The translations under genes were made by a program, and so were the position numbers. A stretch of 64,000 nt of DNA from Cinclus cinclus (lineage: Eukaryota; Chordata; Aves; Passeriformes; Cinclidae): contig NC_085047.1 in the NCBI RefSeq assembly GCF_963662255.1, forward strand, positions 53,814,006 through 53,878,005. The letters are read 5' to 3'. Within the stretch, counting starts at the first letter, position 1; each line of letters starts with the position of its first letter. This document shows, in pieces, positions 28,152 through 39,110 of this stretch. The notes below the pieces were generated by a model, which had not been told where the DNA came from, searched no databases, and was given only the letters and a program-made list of their open reading frames with translations.

Positions 28152-28441
28152 TGTAGACAAAAGTGAGTTGGGGTTGAGCAAACTGAGGGTTCATGACTTC
28201 ATTACTGAAGCTGTAATTGGAAGACTAACCCCTAATACGCAAATGGACCAAACTTTTAAAAGTGGGAAAACTCATGACCCATCATCCATTTATTTGGTGT
28301 AGCCCCTCGGTGAGCTTCATCTGCCTGAAATGTACCTGAAGGCCCTTCAACAATTATATCAGGTTTTTTTTGTTTGTTTGTTTTTGGTTTTTTTTATTTA
28401 TCTGGTCTCTGTTTTTAGGTAATCCTGAAAGGGCATCATCA
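28152..28441 (+). mobile_element. 3' LTR of the outer gammaretrovirus-like provirus
   Basis: TGTAGACAAAAGTGAGTTGGGG...GGCATCATCA. It matches 4109-4354 throughout, with an expanded GTTT/T-rich tract at about 28365-28400. It lies 24 kb from its partner because of nested insertions. Confidence 0.7.
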
Positions 28442-28905
28442 CAATTTCTTTCAGGTGTTGGATCCCATCCTCCATGGTCTTTCAGGGCTTTTCATGATTA
28501 TGCTCCTGTAGGCAGTGTCTGTAAGCAAACCTTTCTCTTACACTTGTCAGAAGCCACTCACAGAGAGAAAAACATATTAGCTTCCTCATGAATGCCTGCT
28601 TGATACCCACATCCCAGGCCAAGGATCTCAAAAACCTTTCTTCATTACCATCAAGTTGCATGCCTTCAGCCATAACGTCCCAAACTCACATCAACCTGGC
28701 TGGAATGGCTGCAAATCTCCATCATGTAATGTCCTTCCACAGTCCACCAAGATGGTCAAATGCCAGGGACTCAGTGATGATCACAGGCTCCTCTGCTGTT
28801 TTTCAGGGCCCTGGTACCTCTCATGAATGAGCGTGTTTGAGATTGCTTAAAAAAATTACTAACAATGGTATAAGCAAAAGTCAGATTTAATATTAAGCAC
28901 AAAGT
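28442..28905 (-). pseudogene. gag: ERV gag fragment, minus strand
   Basis: The minus frame 28482-28673 encodes ERFLRSLAWDVGIKQAFMRK and LLTSVRERFAYRHCLQEHNH. This resembles the gag region antisense to about 21740-21990 (LGSLSRD, then the linker to EGIQ-LREMAV). It flanks the outer provirus on the right and probably belonged to the element into which that provirus integrated. Confidence 0.5.
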
Positions 28906-29868
28906 TGTCCTAGTTTGAAAGAGAGGTGTCTGCCAAGGAAGACAAGAATGTCCTTTGGAAAGGAGAATATGACTCCCTTCCCTTCAAATTAGTATAACTT
29001 TGAAATTTAGGGACTTTCAGGCAAAGATATGGGAAAACAAATAATAGTTCTTTACTAGTATATATGTGTATAACAAGGCAAACAAACAACAACAATGGCA
29101 GCAACAAATAAAACCAGAAAAACAATAAACAATCTCTTCCTGCTCCTGAAGCAGTTTCCCCTTTGGTGCAGTTATGGCCACAAACAGCAGGAATGCTGGC
29201 AAGCTCCTGGTAGGCAGGGGAGGTGCAATGATTCCCCTGTGTCTGCAGGGGATGCTCTGATGTGAGCTTGGAGACCATGTGGTTAGTGGCCTCTTGGCCG
29301 AACATGGGAAGTCATGGGCAGCAGCTGGTCGTGATTGCCAGACTACTGGGCAGAGGTGGCCCCTACAGGGACACCCCACACGTTGGCTCCAGACCCCCTG
29401 CAAAACAGCTGAAAAACAAAAAAGGCAGACTTTCAGTGCAGGAAAACCACAGCAAACCAGGATCTCATTGTCCAGCACACAGGAGTGGCCATGGCAACAT
29501 GTCGTGGGTGGAGGGTCCAGTGAGAGCCGGTCCTGATATTCTGGTTCCACATGCACTGGCTCTGAGTTCCAAGCAGTCAGGTGGCAGGGAAAATGGCAAA
29601 TAGCTCCTTCCTCTCCCAAACCCAGAAACCAGACTGCCCAAAAAGCTAGCCAAACTTCTGGGGGAACCCCCTTCACCTTTTATTCTCATGGTATTACCCG
29701 CAACCCACCCCCAGCCAGGGCCTTGTCAATGGAATGTTGTGACACCCAGCTACGTCTTTTGTTTTCTTAAGTATTCATAGTTACGGATTCTTAGCGGCTG
29801 ATGGGACAAAATTCCATGAGAGAAGGAAACAAAAGGAAAAATTCTAAACCAAACATTATCTACCCACA
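28906..29868 (-). mobile_element. 3' LTR of an env-less, ERVL-like element, minus strand
   Basis: Plus-strand ends are TGTCCTAGTTTGAAAGAG and TACCCACA. It matches the LTR at 32895-33651 (ATTATAACTTTGAAA-type block, TCAGG-AAA, ACAGTTCTTTACT, CCTTTGGTG-AGTTATG). TGTCCTAGTTTGAA starts are familiar in avian LTRs. No target duplication matches the outer flanks. Confidence 0.65.
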
Positions 29869-29960
29869 AGTTGCATCAAACTTAAACTTTTAAACTATAT
29901 ATATGCATACATTACCCTAACTATACATATCTAGATCTAGATACAGGCACGGTATGACAG
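29869..29960 (-). other. Short gap between integrase and LTR
   Basis: Fewer than 100 bases separate the integrase tail from the LTR, leaving no room for env. It is AT-rich with TATATATGCATAC. Confidence 0.5.
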
Positions 29961-30727
29961 ATGATTTACCCCAAAACAAGGTCCCTCTGAGGTATGTATC
30001 ATGTCTCTCCATCCTTCCGCATCACCCACCAGGTTCAGCCTGGTTCCTGAGCAAAGACAACCTCATGGATGGGTTTGTCTTTGCTGGAGGCAGAATTATT
30101 CCTAGCAGTTTTTCCCAGCATACCTCTCATATGTACCACTGGAACCTTATCTCCATCTGGTGTTCCCAAGGGCTCAGAGTCCAGCTCGGTTGGTGGAACT
30201 TCAGGTGTTAACTAACCATGTGGCCTTTCCTAATGCATTTCACAGTTCTTGAAAGTTCCCCCACCCAGTGCCTTCAAGGTGGTTTTAAGCAGCCCATTGC
30301 ACCGTTCCACTTTCCCAGCCGCTGGTGCGTGATAAGGAATGTGGTACACCCACTCGATGCCGTGTTCTCTGGCCCAGGTGCTTATGAGGCTGTTCTTGAA
30401 ATGAGTCCCATTGTCTGACTCAATTCTCTCAGGGGTACCATGTCTCCAAAGGACTTGTTTTTCCAGGCCCAGGATGGTGTTGCGGGCAGTGGCATGAGGC
30501 ACAGGGTAGGTCTCCAACCATCCAGTGGTGGCTTCCACCATGGTCAGCACATAGTGCTTGCCTTGGCGTGTCTGAGGCAGTGTGATGTAGTCAATCTGCC
30601 AGGCCTCCCCATACTTATATTTGGACCACCGCCCCCCATACCAGAGGGGCTTCACTCGCTTGGCTTGCTTGATGGCAGCACACATCTCACAGTCATGGAT
30701 AACCCGGGAAATACTGTCCATGGTTAG
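29961..30727 (-). pseudogene. pol: Integrase of a minus-strand ERV, catalytic triad present
   Basis: The open frame 30230-30721 (163 aa) starts in the zinc-binding region (CEMCAAIKQAKRV). It has all three catalytic residues: Asp in AWQIDYITLP, Asp in RIESDNGTHF and Glu in GKVERCNGLLK. After a stop at 30230, the C-terminal domain continues on the same strand to about 29970 (DGDKVPVVHMRGMLGKT, then TWWVMRKDGE) with more stops. The integrase ends next to the LTR, as in ERVL-type elements that lack env. It is not functional as it stands. Confidence 0.8.
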
Positions 30728-32110
30728 ATCTACCCCTTGGTCTCATGTCAATATTTGGCCTTAGATGGAGTTTACTACCCACTTTGGGCTGCATTCCCAA
30801 GCAACCCAACTCTGAGAAGCCCAGTGCACTGGGGATCTGCTACCAGCCTCACACCATCCATGGGCTGCGGCCTCGATCACAAGGCTTGAAGTGTCTTCAA
30901 AATTCTTTTCAGCTTTCCCTTACAGTACTTGTTGGCTCAAAGCACAAGTTTGTTGGCAGGATACACTCTACCACTTACTAATCACAACAAGGGAAAGCAA
31001 GCAACAACAAAACCAAACAAATCTAGGCAATCAAAGTAAAAATGAACCAAGAACTACCTGGGGTGTGGGGGCAGGGTGTGTGTGACTGGTACCAGTGACA
31101 AAAGGATAGTCAAGACAGGATAAAAAGGAACATGGTCCAAAAGCTTATCAATGATCCAAGTTGACAGTACTTAACTTATACCTTAAGCCTAGTTATTTAA
31201 CATGGGGAAAAAAATCTTTTACCCAACATATAACTTAAGTTTAATTTATAACTTAATCTTAATGATCTAAGAGAGGAGTAATACTTAACAGCATTTAACC
31301 TAACTTACAACTAATAACTTTGATGTCAAGCAACTTAACAGGAGGACACTTAGCAACACTTGCTTAACTTATGTTTAACAACTTAGCAAAAGAACACTTA
31401 GGAGTACTTTAATAAGCTTATAAATACAACTTAGCCTTACTTACAGGCCTGAATACTCAGATATCTGCAGCATTTAAACATCTGAGAAAGCAATATTTCT
31501 CTCAGAATTTCTATACTATATACACAGGGGCATGCAGACAGAAACATTCAGTGCAAGCAAGGTAACCTGTGGAAAATTCCCCTTAGAAGTCAGTGGAACA
31601 CTCACTTTGGATGCCTTTGAATCTCCTGACAGTTGAAGGATTGGGCCTTGAGGATCTCAGGATACGTTGTGTTTCAGCAATCCTCCAGGTATAGCAAACC
31701 TGAGGGCTTGCTGGCTCTGAGAGGCATCCCACTCAGAGGGAGATTGCTGGTCACAGTGCCACTGTGGTCCAGGAGAGCTCAAAGGGGCCCCATTTTGGAC
31801 CGCTGTTTATAGGGTCACATGAGAGTGGTCTTTAGTCATAACAGTGCTTCATCCTGGCCGCAGTTTGGGTCTGCGCTTTCTTTGAAAGTGTAAGAACAGG
31901 AATGTTATGCCATGCAGGCAAGAGGGATATTTTCCAAGGTTGTTCATAAGGAAAACAGGAGCTTGTTAGCAGTTCCTGGGAGCATACAGTATTCCTGATA
32001 CGCTCAGAAATTGCCGAGCCCAAGTGCTGTTTTTAAGAACAAGACCTAAACAAGCGTTTCTCAGATCACACTGCAGCCTGGAAAGGAGGGGAGGGACAGG
32101 CAGGATTGTA
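30728..32110 (-). other. Unassigned sequence with an AACTTA-rich block, perhaps an inserted LTR
   Basis: The reverse transcriptase expected here is missing. About 31150-31440 is dense in AACTTA/TTAACA motifs. On the minus strand a TATA-like CTATAAACAG lies at about 31803-31812. It could be an LTR inserted between gag and integrase, but I could not define its ends. Confidence 0.35.
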
Positions 32111-32124
32111 CCACCACATCACTG

Positions 32125-32652
32125 TTAACCGGGCATACTTGCTTTGTTTTTATAATTTCTCCTTTGCACAAAGGCAACTGCTGCTAGCTGTGGCTGTCCT
32201 TGTGGTTTGGCTGGAGCCTGAATAGTTGCATTGTCTGTCGATTCCACTGCTCTGCTATTCACCTTTCCCTCTGACTGCAGGTGGTGCTGCTGGGCAGCAT
32301 CCCCAGCCCCTGCAGCAGGTTCCAGGGCAGCATCCCAAATCTCTGGGGCAGATTTTGAGGTAGCTACCCAAGCCAACCACACCCTGTTTCTAAATTCTGA
32401 ATGGACCATTTTGAATAAGCTTAGCAAAAACATCAGCAACAGCATGATACATTTAACAACTAGGGGACATTTAAATCCTTCAAAAGCTGTTGTGGTAGGA
32501 CTGAAGAAGTGGCTGAAGGGTTTGGTGAAAACATACCAGTGTTCCTGCCCTATAATATTAGTGAAACCCCAAGGATATGAACTTAGGCTGTGATAGTTAC
32601 ATAGCCATGTACACACATTCCAAAAGTGGTTTACAAGCATTGAATTCCTCAC
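32125..32652 (-). pseudogene. gag: Gag N-terminal region of the minus-strand env-less ERV
   Basis: An open frame of 175 aa lies in the right place, downstream of the PBS on the minus strand. It has a hydrophobic core (KCIMLLLMFLLSLFKMVHSE) followed by an alanine-, proline- and glutamine-rich region (AALEPAAGAGDAAQQ). I think the real start is inside this frame, near VVKCIM. I infer gag from position and from a similar composition in avian ERV gags; no domain is certain. Confidence 0.5.
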
Positions 32653-32871
32653 CCAGTTGACCCATTCTATAAACCTGACAAGTCACATGCACTTTGCTGT
32701 AGGGCCTGTGTTTTGATAATGACATGCAAATGGAAAAACATAACTGCAGTCATGTGCCAACTGAACTGTGGTAAGCTGGAACACATGGCAATGCCTAATG
32801 AGGTTTCTATATCTGATAACACAAATGGGTTACCCAGGAACTTTTATTCTCTTTCATTCTTTTCCTCTCAA

Positions 32872-32889
32872 GCCCCTGTTCAGGCACCA
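32872..32889 (-). other. Primer binding site, resembling tRNA-Lys3
   Basis: The minus strand reads TGGTGCCTGAACAGGGGC, five bases after the LTR end. As I recall the Lys3 site it differs at only a few positions. Confidence 0.65.
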
Positions 32890-32894
32890 AAAAA

Positions 32895-33651
32895 TGTCGT
32901 GATTTAAAAGACAATTGTCTACTAAGGAAGGTGGGAGTCTTCCTGAAATGGAAAGAAAACCCCTCCCTCCAAATTATTATAACTTTGAAAATTACAGGGC
33001 TTTCAGGTAAAAGTGTAGGAAAAGGAGTAACAGTTCTTTACTGGGACAGAGCAGAACAAACAGAGTAACAGAAGTTTCTCACTCACTAACCCCTGTTTCC
33101 TCTTTGGTGTAGTTATGACCACGGCTGGCAGGGGACACTGGTGGCTCTGGAGAGGCAGAGAGGCTGTAGCAACTCACGCCCAACAAGGTCAATGGTGGCC
33201 TCTGACAAGAGGGAGGAGAGGGAGATGATTCCCCTGAAACTCATGCAGGCAGCAACCAGTCTCACACTACCAAGTGGCAGCAGGGAGAAGCAGGAAAAGC
33301 AGGCAGATTTCATTGTAGCACAATGGCAAAGCCCCAGAGCTGAATACCAGACGACTGCTCTCCTCCATCCCCGAACGGCAGGGAAGAGGGACCCACCCCC
33401 CAGCCAAGTCTCAGATCATCACCAGCACCTTTCATGGTGTTATGTAGCAATTCCCAAAAAATTCCCTGATCAGGAGAGTCCAACCTGCAGCCAAAACTCT
33501 CCAAGTCAAAGCAACTCCATTGGCATGGCAGTCACTGGTCACTTCCCTTTGTGTCCTAATCGCTGACTATTCACCCAGAAAGGCTTCTGTGTCCCTACCA
33601 GCATCTCCCTGACAACAATGGGAAGAAATTCACGGAGAAACCTAACCCACA
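32895..33651 (-). mobile_element. 5' LTR of the minus-strand env-less ERV
   Basis: Begins TGTCGTGATTTAAAAG and ends near CCTAACCCACA on the plus strand. Homologous to 28906-29868, but about 200 bases shorter. The right edge is judged from loss of similarity and is the right border of the ERV-rich region. Confidence 0.6.
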
Positions 33652-36600
33652 GGAGTAGTAGTAGTCTCATCAGAGACCCCAAAAAGTCTGTCTCAGTGCA
33701 TGCATGTTGCTCTCCTGACTGAGGAGCTACAGCCCCCAAAGCTCCGTATTGCTCAAGGGTAGAGGGGACTGAGGTGCAGCCTGTGAACAGCAGTGTTTTC
33801 TAGGATCTGAAGGGCTGACAACTAGCAATAACCCCAGGGAGAAACTGCAACACTGATGATTCTGAGAGAGGAGATAATGACAAAAGAGAAGGTAAGGATT
33901 TTCTGGAGGTGTGGAACAGAGGCAGAGCACTGTATGAGCTAAACTAAAGCAATCTTTCACAAAAATTGTGCTAGCAAACTTGCAGCCATGAGAGAGGTTT
34001 GAGAGAGAAAGAAGAGTTAAACAGTAAGAGCACATCGAATCTCTGAAGTAAGGTGGGGAATAGGATTGTGTTAGATGTTGGCGCAGTCATTCAAAGACTG
34101 CTTCTGATTCTGAAACCTCTTCCAGAAGGTATTCAGCTGGAAACTGACTCCTTGATTCAGTCATGCCTTAAGGAAAAAGACCAAAAAGTAGCTGAAAGGC
34201 AGTATCTGATCCTCTTCCATCCTCAGTCTTTCCACAGATAAAAGATAGAGTCTAGGAAGGGACAAAATCCAAACGCACCAAATAATTTCTCTTTTGGTCT
34301 TTCCATGAAAAAAGGAAAAATATTGTTGAAAATAGCTGTCTGAGGGAATATACTCTCACAGGATGAACAGCTCCACTTAACAGTAACAGGTTTATGTCTC
34401 CACTAGCCAAGGTCCCAGCAAACAAGTTATTCATCTGTTAAAAGCAGTCCTGTCATAAGTTAGTTCAGGGAAGGAGCTAGAACACAGGACTAGAGCCAAG
34501 AAATAGCTGTGAAATTTTTATTTTTGGCTTTCTGCCCTTCCAGGACTCTCTCACAACCCTGATTTCTTCAGGGGAGTGTTTTGGAAGAGTGGATGGTCGC
34601 AGAGCCTGGGATATGAACTGTGTGGGCTGTAGTCAGGAGTCCCTCCATGTGACTTCCTGAGCCTTGACTTGTTTTATCTGTCCCATTGTCCCTGCCCCTG
34701 GGATGGCCTCAGGGTGCTGTTGACAGATTTGCAGGTCCATCTAGTTTGCACACTCATGGCATTATTCCTGGGAACTGCAAGTTGTTAATAGCATCATCAG
34801 TTATCTCCTCCATCATTGTGAATAACACACTGAAAAAAGATCTGGTAAGCATTTGGAATACCTCAAATTATTTCAAGGATTTTCAACAGCATTCATAGGG
34901 AATCTGGTCCTAAGCCATTCACCATCGCCTTTGACTAATCATTCCCATGGAGGGTATCTGCTGCTTAATTTGCAAATGCCTAGTGCTGAGTTATGGAAGT
35001 TGCTGGAGACATTTAAGTTATTAAACATTGGTAGAACATTAGGCATTAAGTTCTCTGGGTAGTACAAAATGGCTTGTTATTTTCATTGAGATTTTAAATT
35101 TCAACTGATACTTTTAAACATCTGTGTCTTAGTCCAATTTAACTCATAATTCTATTGCATACTTTGTAAGAAGCATCCATATAATAATTTATTACTAGCT
35201 TTAATTGCTGGCACAGACAATATAATTCTGTTACGATGCTTCACAGAAACACTGCAAATATAACACATACATAAATTAGTCTTACTGATGTAAAAGTCCC
35301 ATCCCAGTTAAGCACACCTGTGCTGTGAGAATGCAGAATGGCACATATTTTCCCAGAAGCAAATAGCAAAACTGCACAGTCCACTGAAAGACATACTGGC
35401 AATTAGTCTGCTGAAGGGTCAGAATTTGCAAGGTAATACTAATTCTCTTATAAATCTTAGAAATTTTCAGTGTTCAGAACCAAAGAAAAGGGCATTCAGT
35501 TAAATTTACTTCCCAGTCTACAACTGTTTGTTCTTTCATTTAATTTGAGCTAGGAATAAAGAAAAAAATGCTTTATCACTGTGTCACCTGCATAGGCTAT
35601 TCTATTTGTTGATCCCTCCCTCAGGAAGACACAAAAGAGAACACTATTCTCATCATCTCCATCAGCCACAGAAGAACTCAGCTGTGCAAGCCAAAATTAG
35701 TCATATCAAAGCACCTTTGATCACTTCATTGTCTGCCAAGTTCTCTCCAAAGCAAGCACTGTCTTCTATAATGGATTGTATTACTTTGAAATGTCATATT
35801 TAATGTGTGTTCATTCCTTCAGATCCCTGATACTGTCTGAGGTGCTGACTACGCAGCACCACACGGAGAGCCTTGCAGGTGGGTCTATTAATTTCAGTGT
35901 GTGCCTGCTTCTCAACAGTATGTGGTTTAATTGAAGAATTGGTGAAGCAAGGGCATCGCAAGAATTTATCTCCATTTTTCTGTGTGTGCACAAGCACAAA
36001 GTCATCCTGCAGTGTAGGTTTGAATGAGTTATGGGACCATATAAAAGTACTTCAATTCACAAAGCTATCAACTCTGTCATGAAACAAAAACACCTGCCAG
36101 AAGAGTTTTATTCTTACTTGATAATCACAACACAACTAGGCATGGGACAAAGCCATAATTTAAAGGGATATTATTATGCAGCAGACGTGCTCTGAGGAGC
36201 CATAGTTTAAATTTAGTTACTAATTAGAAAAACACATTTTACAGATGTCATTAATTAGCCAACAATCTGAGAACTGTCTCTTTCATAAAGGAAATGTAAT
36301 ATTCATTAGTAAAGTACCCACCACAGGATTTGGCTTCTCTTGTCCAATAGATCCAGCAATGGATCATTACTCGGGTAGGTAACATCTTGTTTTCCACTGT
36401 TAAAATTAATTCTCAGCTACATTTAGCTAATACTGAAATTATGCCCTTGAGAAGAAACTGCAGAAATAGACAGCAAGCCAAAATTCTTACATCACTTTCC
36501 AGAGCTTTATGAAATTCCTCTTCTGTCCTTCAGTCTGTTTGGACAAAATCAGACGATACTTTTGTTTAATAACATGTGATTCAGAAACTTCATTTTTCGT

Positions 36601-38874
36601 ACAGAAGAGCTAAAATGCTGAGGAATTCCTGTGGTTCCAGGAGTCAGGCCCCTGAAAAAGCATCTGTAGCGTTAGTAAAATACCAAAGCTGACACCTAAA
36701 AATGATCAAGTAAGTTGGAATAAAACTGCAATATGGGGAACAGGATGAACATTTCTAGTGGTGGGAACATAGCTTTCTCTGTCACATGAAAAATCTTGAA
36801 CTTTCAAAGAAGAAAATGTCTCAAATATTTCAACCAACAGGAAAAACTGTTGTTAAATGTTACAGTGATGATTTATATGAGATATGGTTCAGTGGTCATA
36901 TGCACTCCATTTTTTCATTCTTTGCACTGGGTCATATTTCTCATAATGTCTCATTCTGGGGAGGAAAATGGCTCAAGAAACTTGTGAAGAATTGTTTGGC
37001 CATAGGCACATTTCAGAAAATGTAAAATATACCTGGGTAGCCTGGAAATGGAAAACTATAAGGACATGGGGCATCTGTTTTACAGCATAACTGAAGCACA
37101 CTGTTTTACCCTGAAGCATTGGGTACTTGGCCAACTCCTCATTCCAAACTTTCATTCTTAGGGTCTCACTTTTCCAAAGAAAAAATATACTATGTGTGGG
37201 AAAGCCTATCCCTTCAGGAAATTAGAGATACTAGTCTAATACTGAATGTTGACAGAATTGTTTTAGATAGCCTTGGAAAACCTGAACACCACCCATCAAC
37301 AAAATCCATGTCTCCTTCAATGGTTTTTGTGTCTGTTTTGCTTGGTTGGTTTTTTTGTTTTGTTTGGGTTGGGTTTTGGTTTTTCTTTCCAGTGTTAGAC
37401 AAATTTCAAGCAATTTCCAAGTATATTGTTGAAAATATTTTAGAAGGAACTCTCCAAAACAAGGACGTGGCAAGCACTAAACAAAGCTTTAGAGATTCAT
37501 AGTAACGGGAAATATTTGTAGACCAAGTCAAGCATATTTCTTTGTGAAATGAAAATGCAAGGTTTTAGTTTCTATTGATTCTTAAAAATCTCAGACTTTG
37601 ACTGGATTTGGTTTCCTAAGACACTTAGACTGAGCTGGTTGTAGAAATTTCTGTTGTAGTTTATGGAGACAGACAGGTACCACAAGAAGTTATCTGTTCC
37701 ATCTGCCTGGGTGAAAACCCCAGTTTTAAGAGCCATTCAGGGACTTTCGCTATGAAAGGAATTGGGAGACTGAACATTTTTTCTCGCTGTTTGTTTAGGA
37801 AACCCTTCTGGATTTCCTTCACTCAAAAAATAACTCAATGCTAAAGATTTGCTCATTGAAAATGATGCATTTCTCTATTTTCTGATAATCACTCTTCTCT
37901 CCAGGGACATTCTGTACAAATAATTTCTGAACAAGTTATCAGTCACAACCATGTCTGTTTATTCAAATTTTCTTCCGTGGTTATCCAACCTACATTTTTG
38001 CCTCATCTATATATGTACAGCTATAATTTAAGTAAACAGTGAAACATGTACATGTATTTTCTAGTTTAAGAGATACCTATGAAAAGAGTTTTCCCTGTCC
38101 GGCTTAATTTTTACTTTTTAAAGTTAAAATTAAGCTGGTGCAAATCTTCCTATTTGTTAGTCTTGGGATCCTTTAAAATGGATTTGCTGAAGTGACTTAA
38201 ACTTGAGGCATGTGGCTCCACCACAGTGGCGCACCTGGGTCCTTCAGTACTGTTTTTGTACCCTGACTTAGAAAAACACCTCAGCAAGTATTGTATGTTT
38301 GGAAAATGCATTTTCTTTCAGTATTTTCTTACACAGACCGTTACCTCAGTGAATATTCTTGCTTCTAAAGTTATTTACTAGTACACACTGTGAAAGAAAA
38401 TCCAAACTCAATTAAAGAGGATTAGCCCCCTCTGTCCCATGAGGTGGCCTTTCTGCTTTCATCTCTCTTGCAGCTTTCAGTTTCTGAGATTCATGGCTGT
38501 TACCCTGGGAGCCAGTCATATATATGCTGTGTTCAAGAAACTCAGTAAGACAACAGAGAATGGATTGCCTGTTAACATAAGCACAGCTGTGTGTGGCAAG
38601 TGGCATATAGTTGGTACAAATTCAGGCTACTGTGCAGCAGACAAAATAAAACTTCAAATCAAAAGAAAATGAAAAAGGTTGCTTTTGCCACTTCCTTTAC
38701 CTAAAAGTATTTATTCAGATGCAATACTTTGGAATCAGACAAGAAGATAAGAAATAATTTGCACACTTTTGCAGAGTATAATGTAATGATGTCTCAGGTC
38801 CTTATATTACTTCAACAGGCATGGGAGGCACTGAAGAATTTCTGGACATTCTGACTGACTAAGTAATCATCTCA
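33652..38874. other. Intergenic host-like sequence, nothing recognised
   Basis: No retroviral or CR1 motifs. Open frames are short and unsupported. A GT-rich stretch lies at 37340-37388. It is AT-rich and looks like unique sequence. Confidence 0.6.
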
Positions 38875-39110
38875 CCCTTCCTTCCTTCCTTCCTTCCTTC
38901 CTTCCTTCCTTCCTTCCTTCCTTCCTTCCTTCCTTCCTTCCTTCCTTCCTTCCCTTCCTTTTCTTTTCTTTTCTTTTCTTTTCTTTTCTTTTCTTTTCTT
39001 TTCTTTTCTTTTCTTTTCTTTTCTTTTCTTTTCTTTTCTTTTCTTTTCTTTTCTTTTCTTTTCTTTTCTTTTCTTTTCTTTTCTTTTTTCTTTTCTTTTC
39101 TTTTCTTTCT
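38875..39110. repeat. Polypyrimidine microsatellite, (CTTC)n then (TTTTC)n
   Basis: About 80 bases of CCTT units pass at about 38955 into about 150 bases of CTTTT units, with hardly any purine in 236 bases. The opposite strand is a pure purine run and gives a spurious lysine-rich frame. Confidence 0.95.

Noticed and set aside
28442..28445. CAAT as right target duplication of the outer provirus
   Set aside because: The left flank reads CAAG; three of four bases is too weak to claim.
29017..29676. 219-codon minus-strand open frame
   Set aside because: It lies wholly inside an LTR and has no known motif; cysteine- and proline-rich by composition only.
31226..31445. CRISPR-like or satellite array from recurring AACTTA motifs
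   Set aside because: Spacing is irregular and units are only about 6 bases; no repeat-spacer structure, and the organism is a vertebrate.
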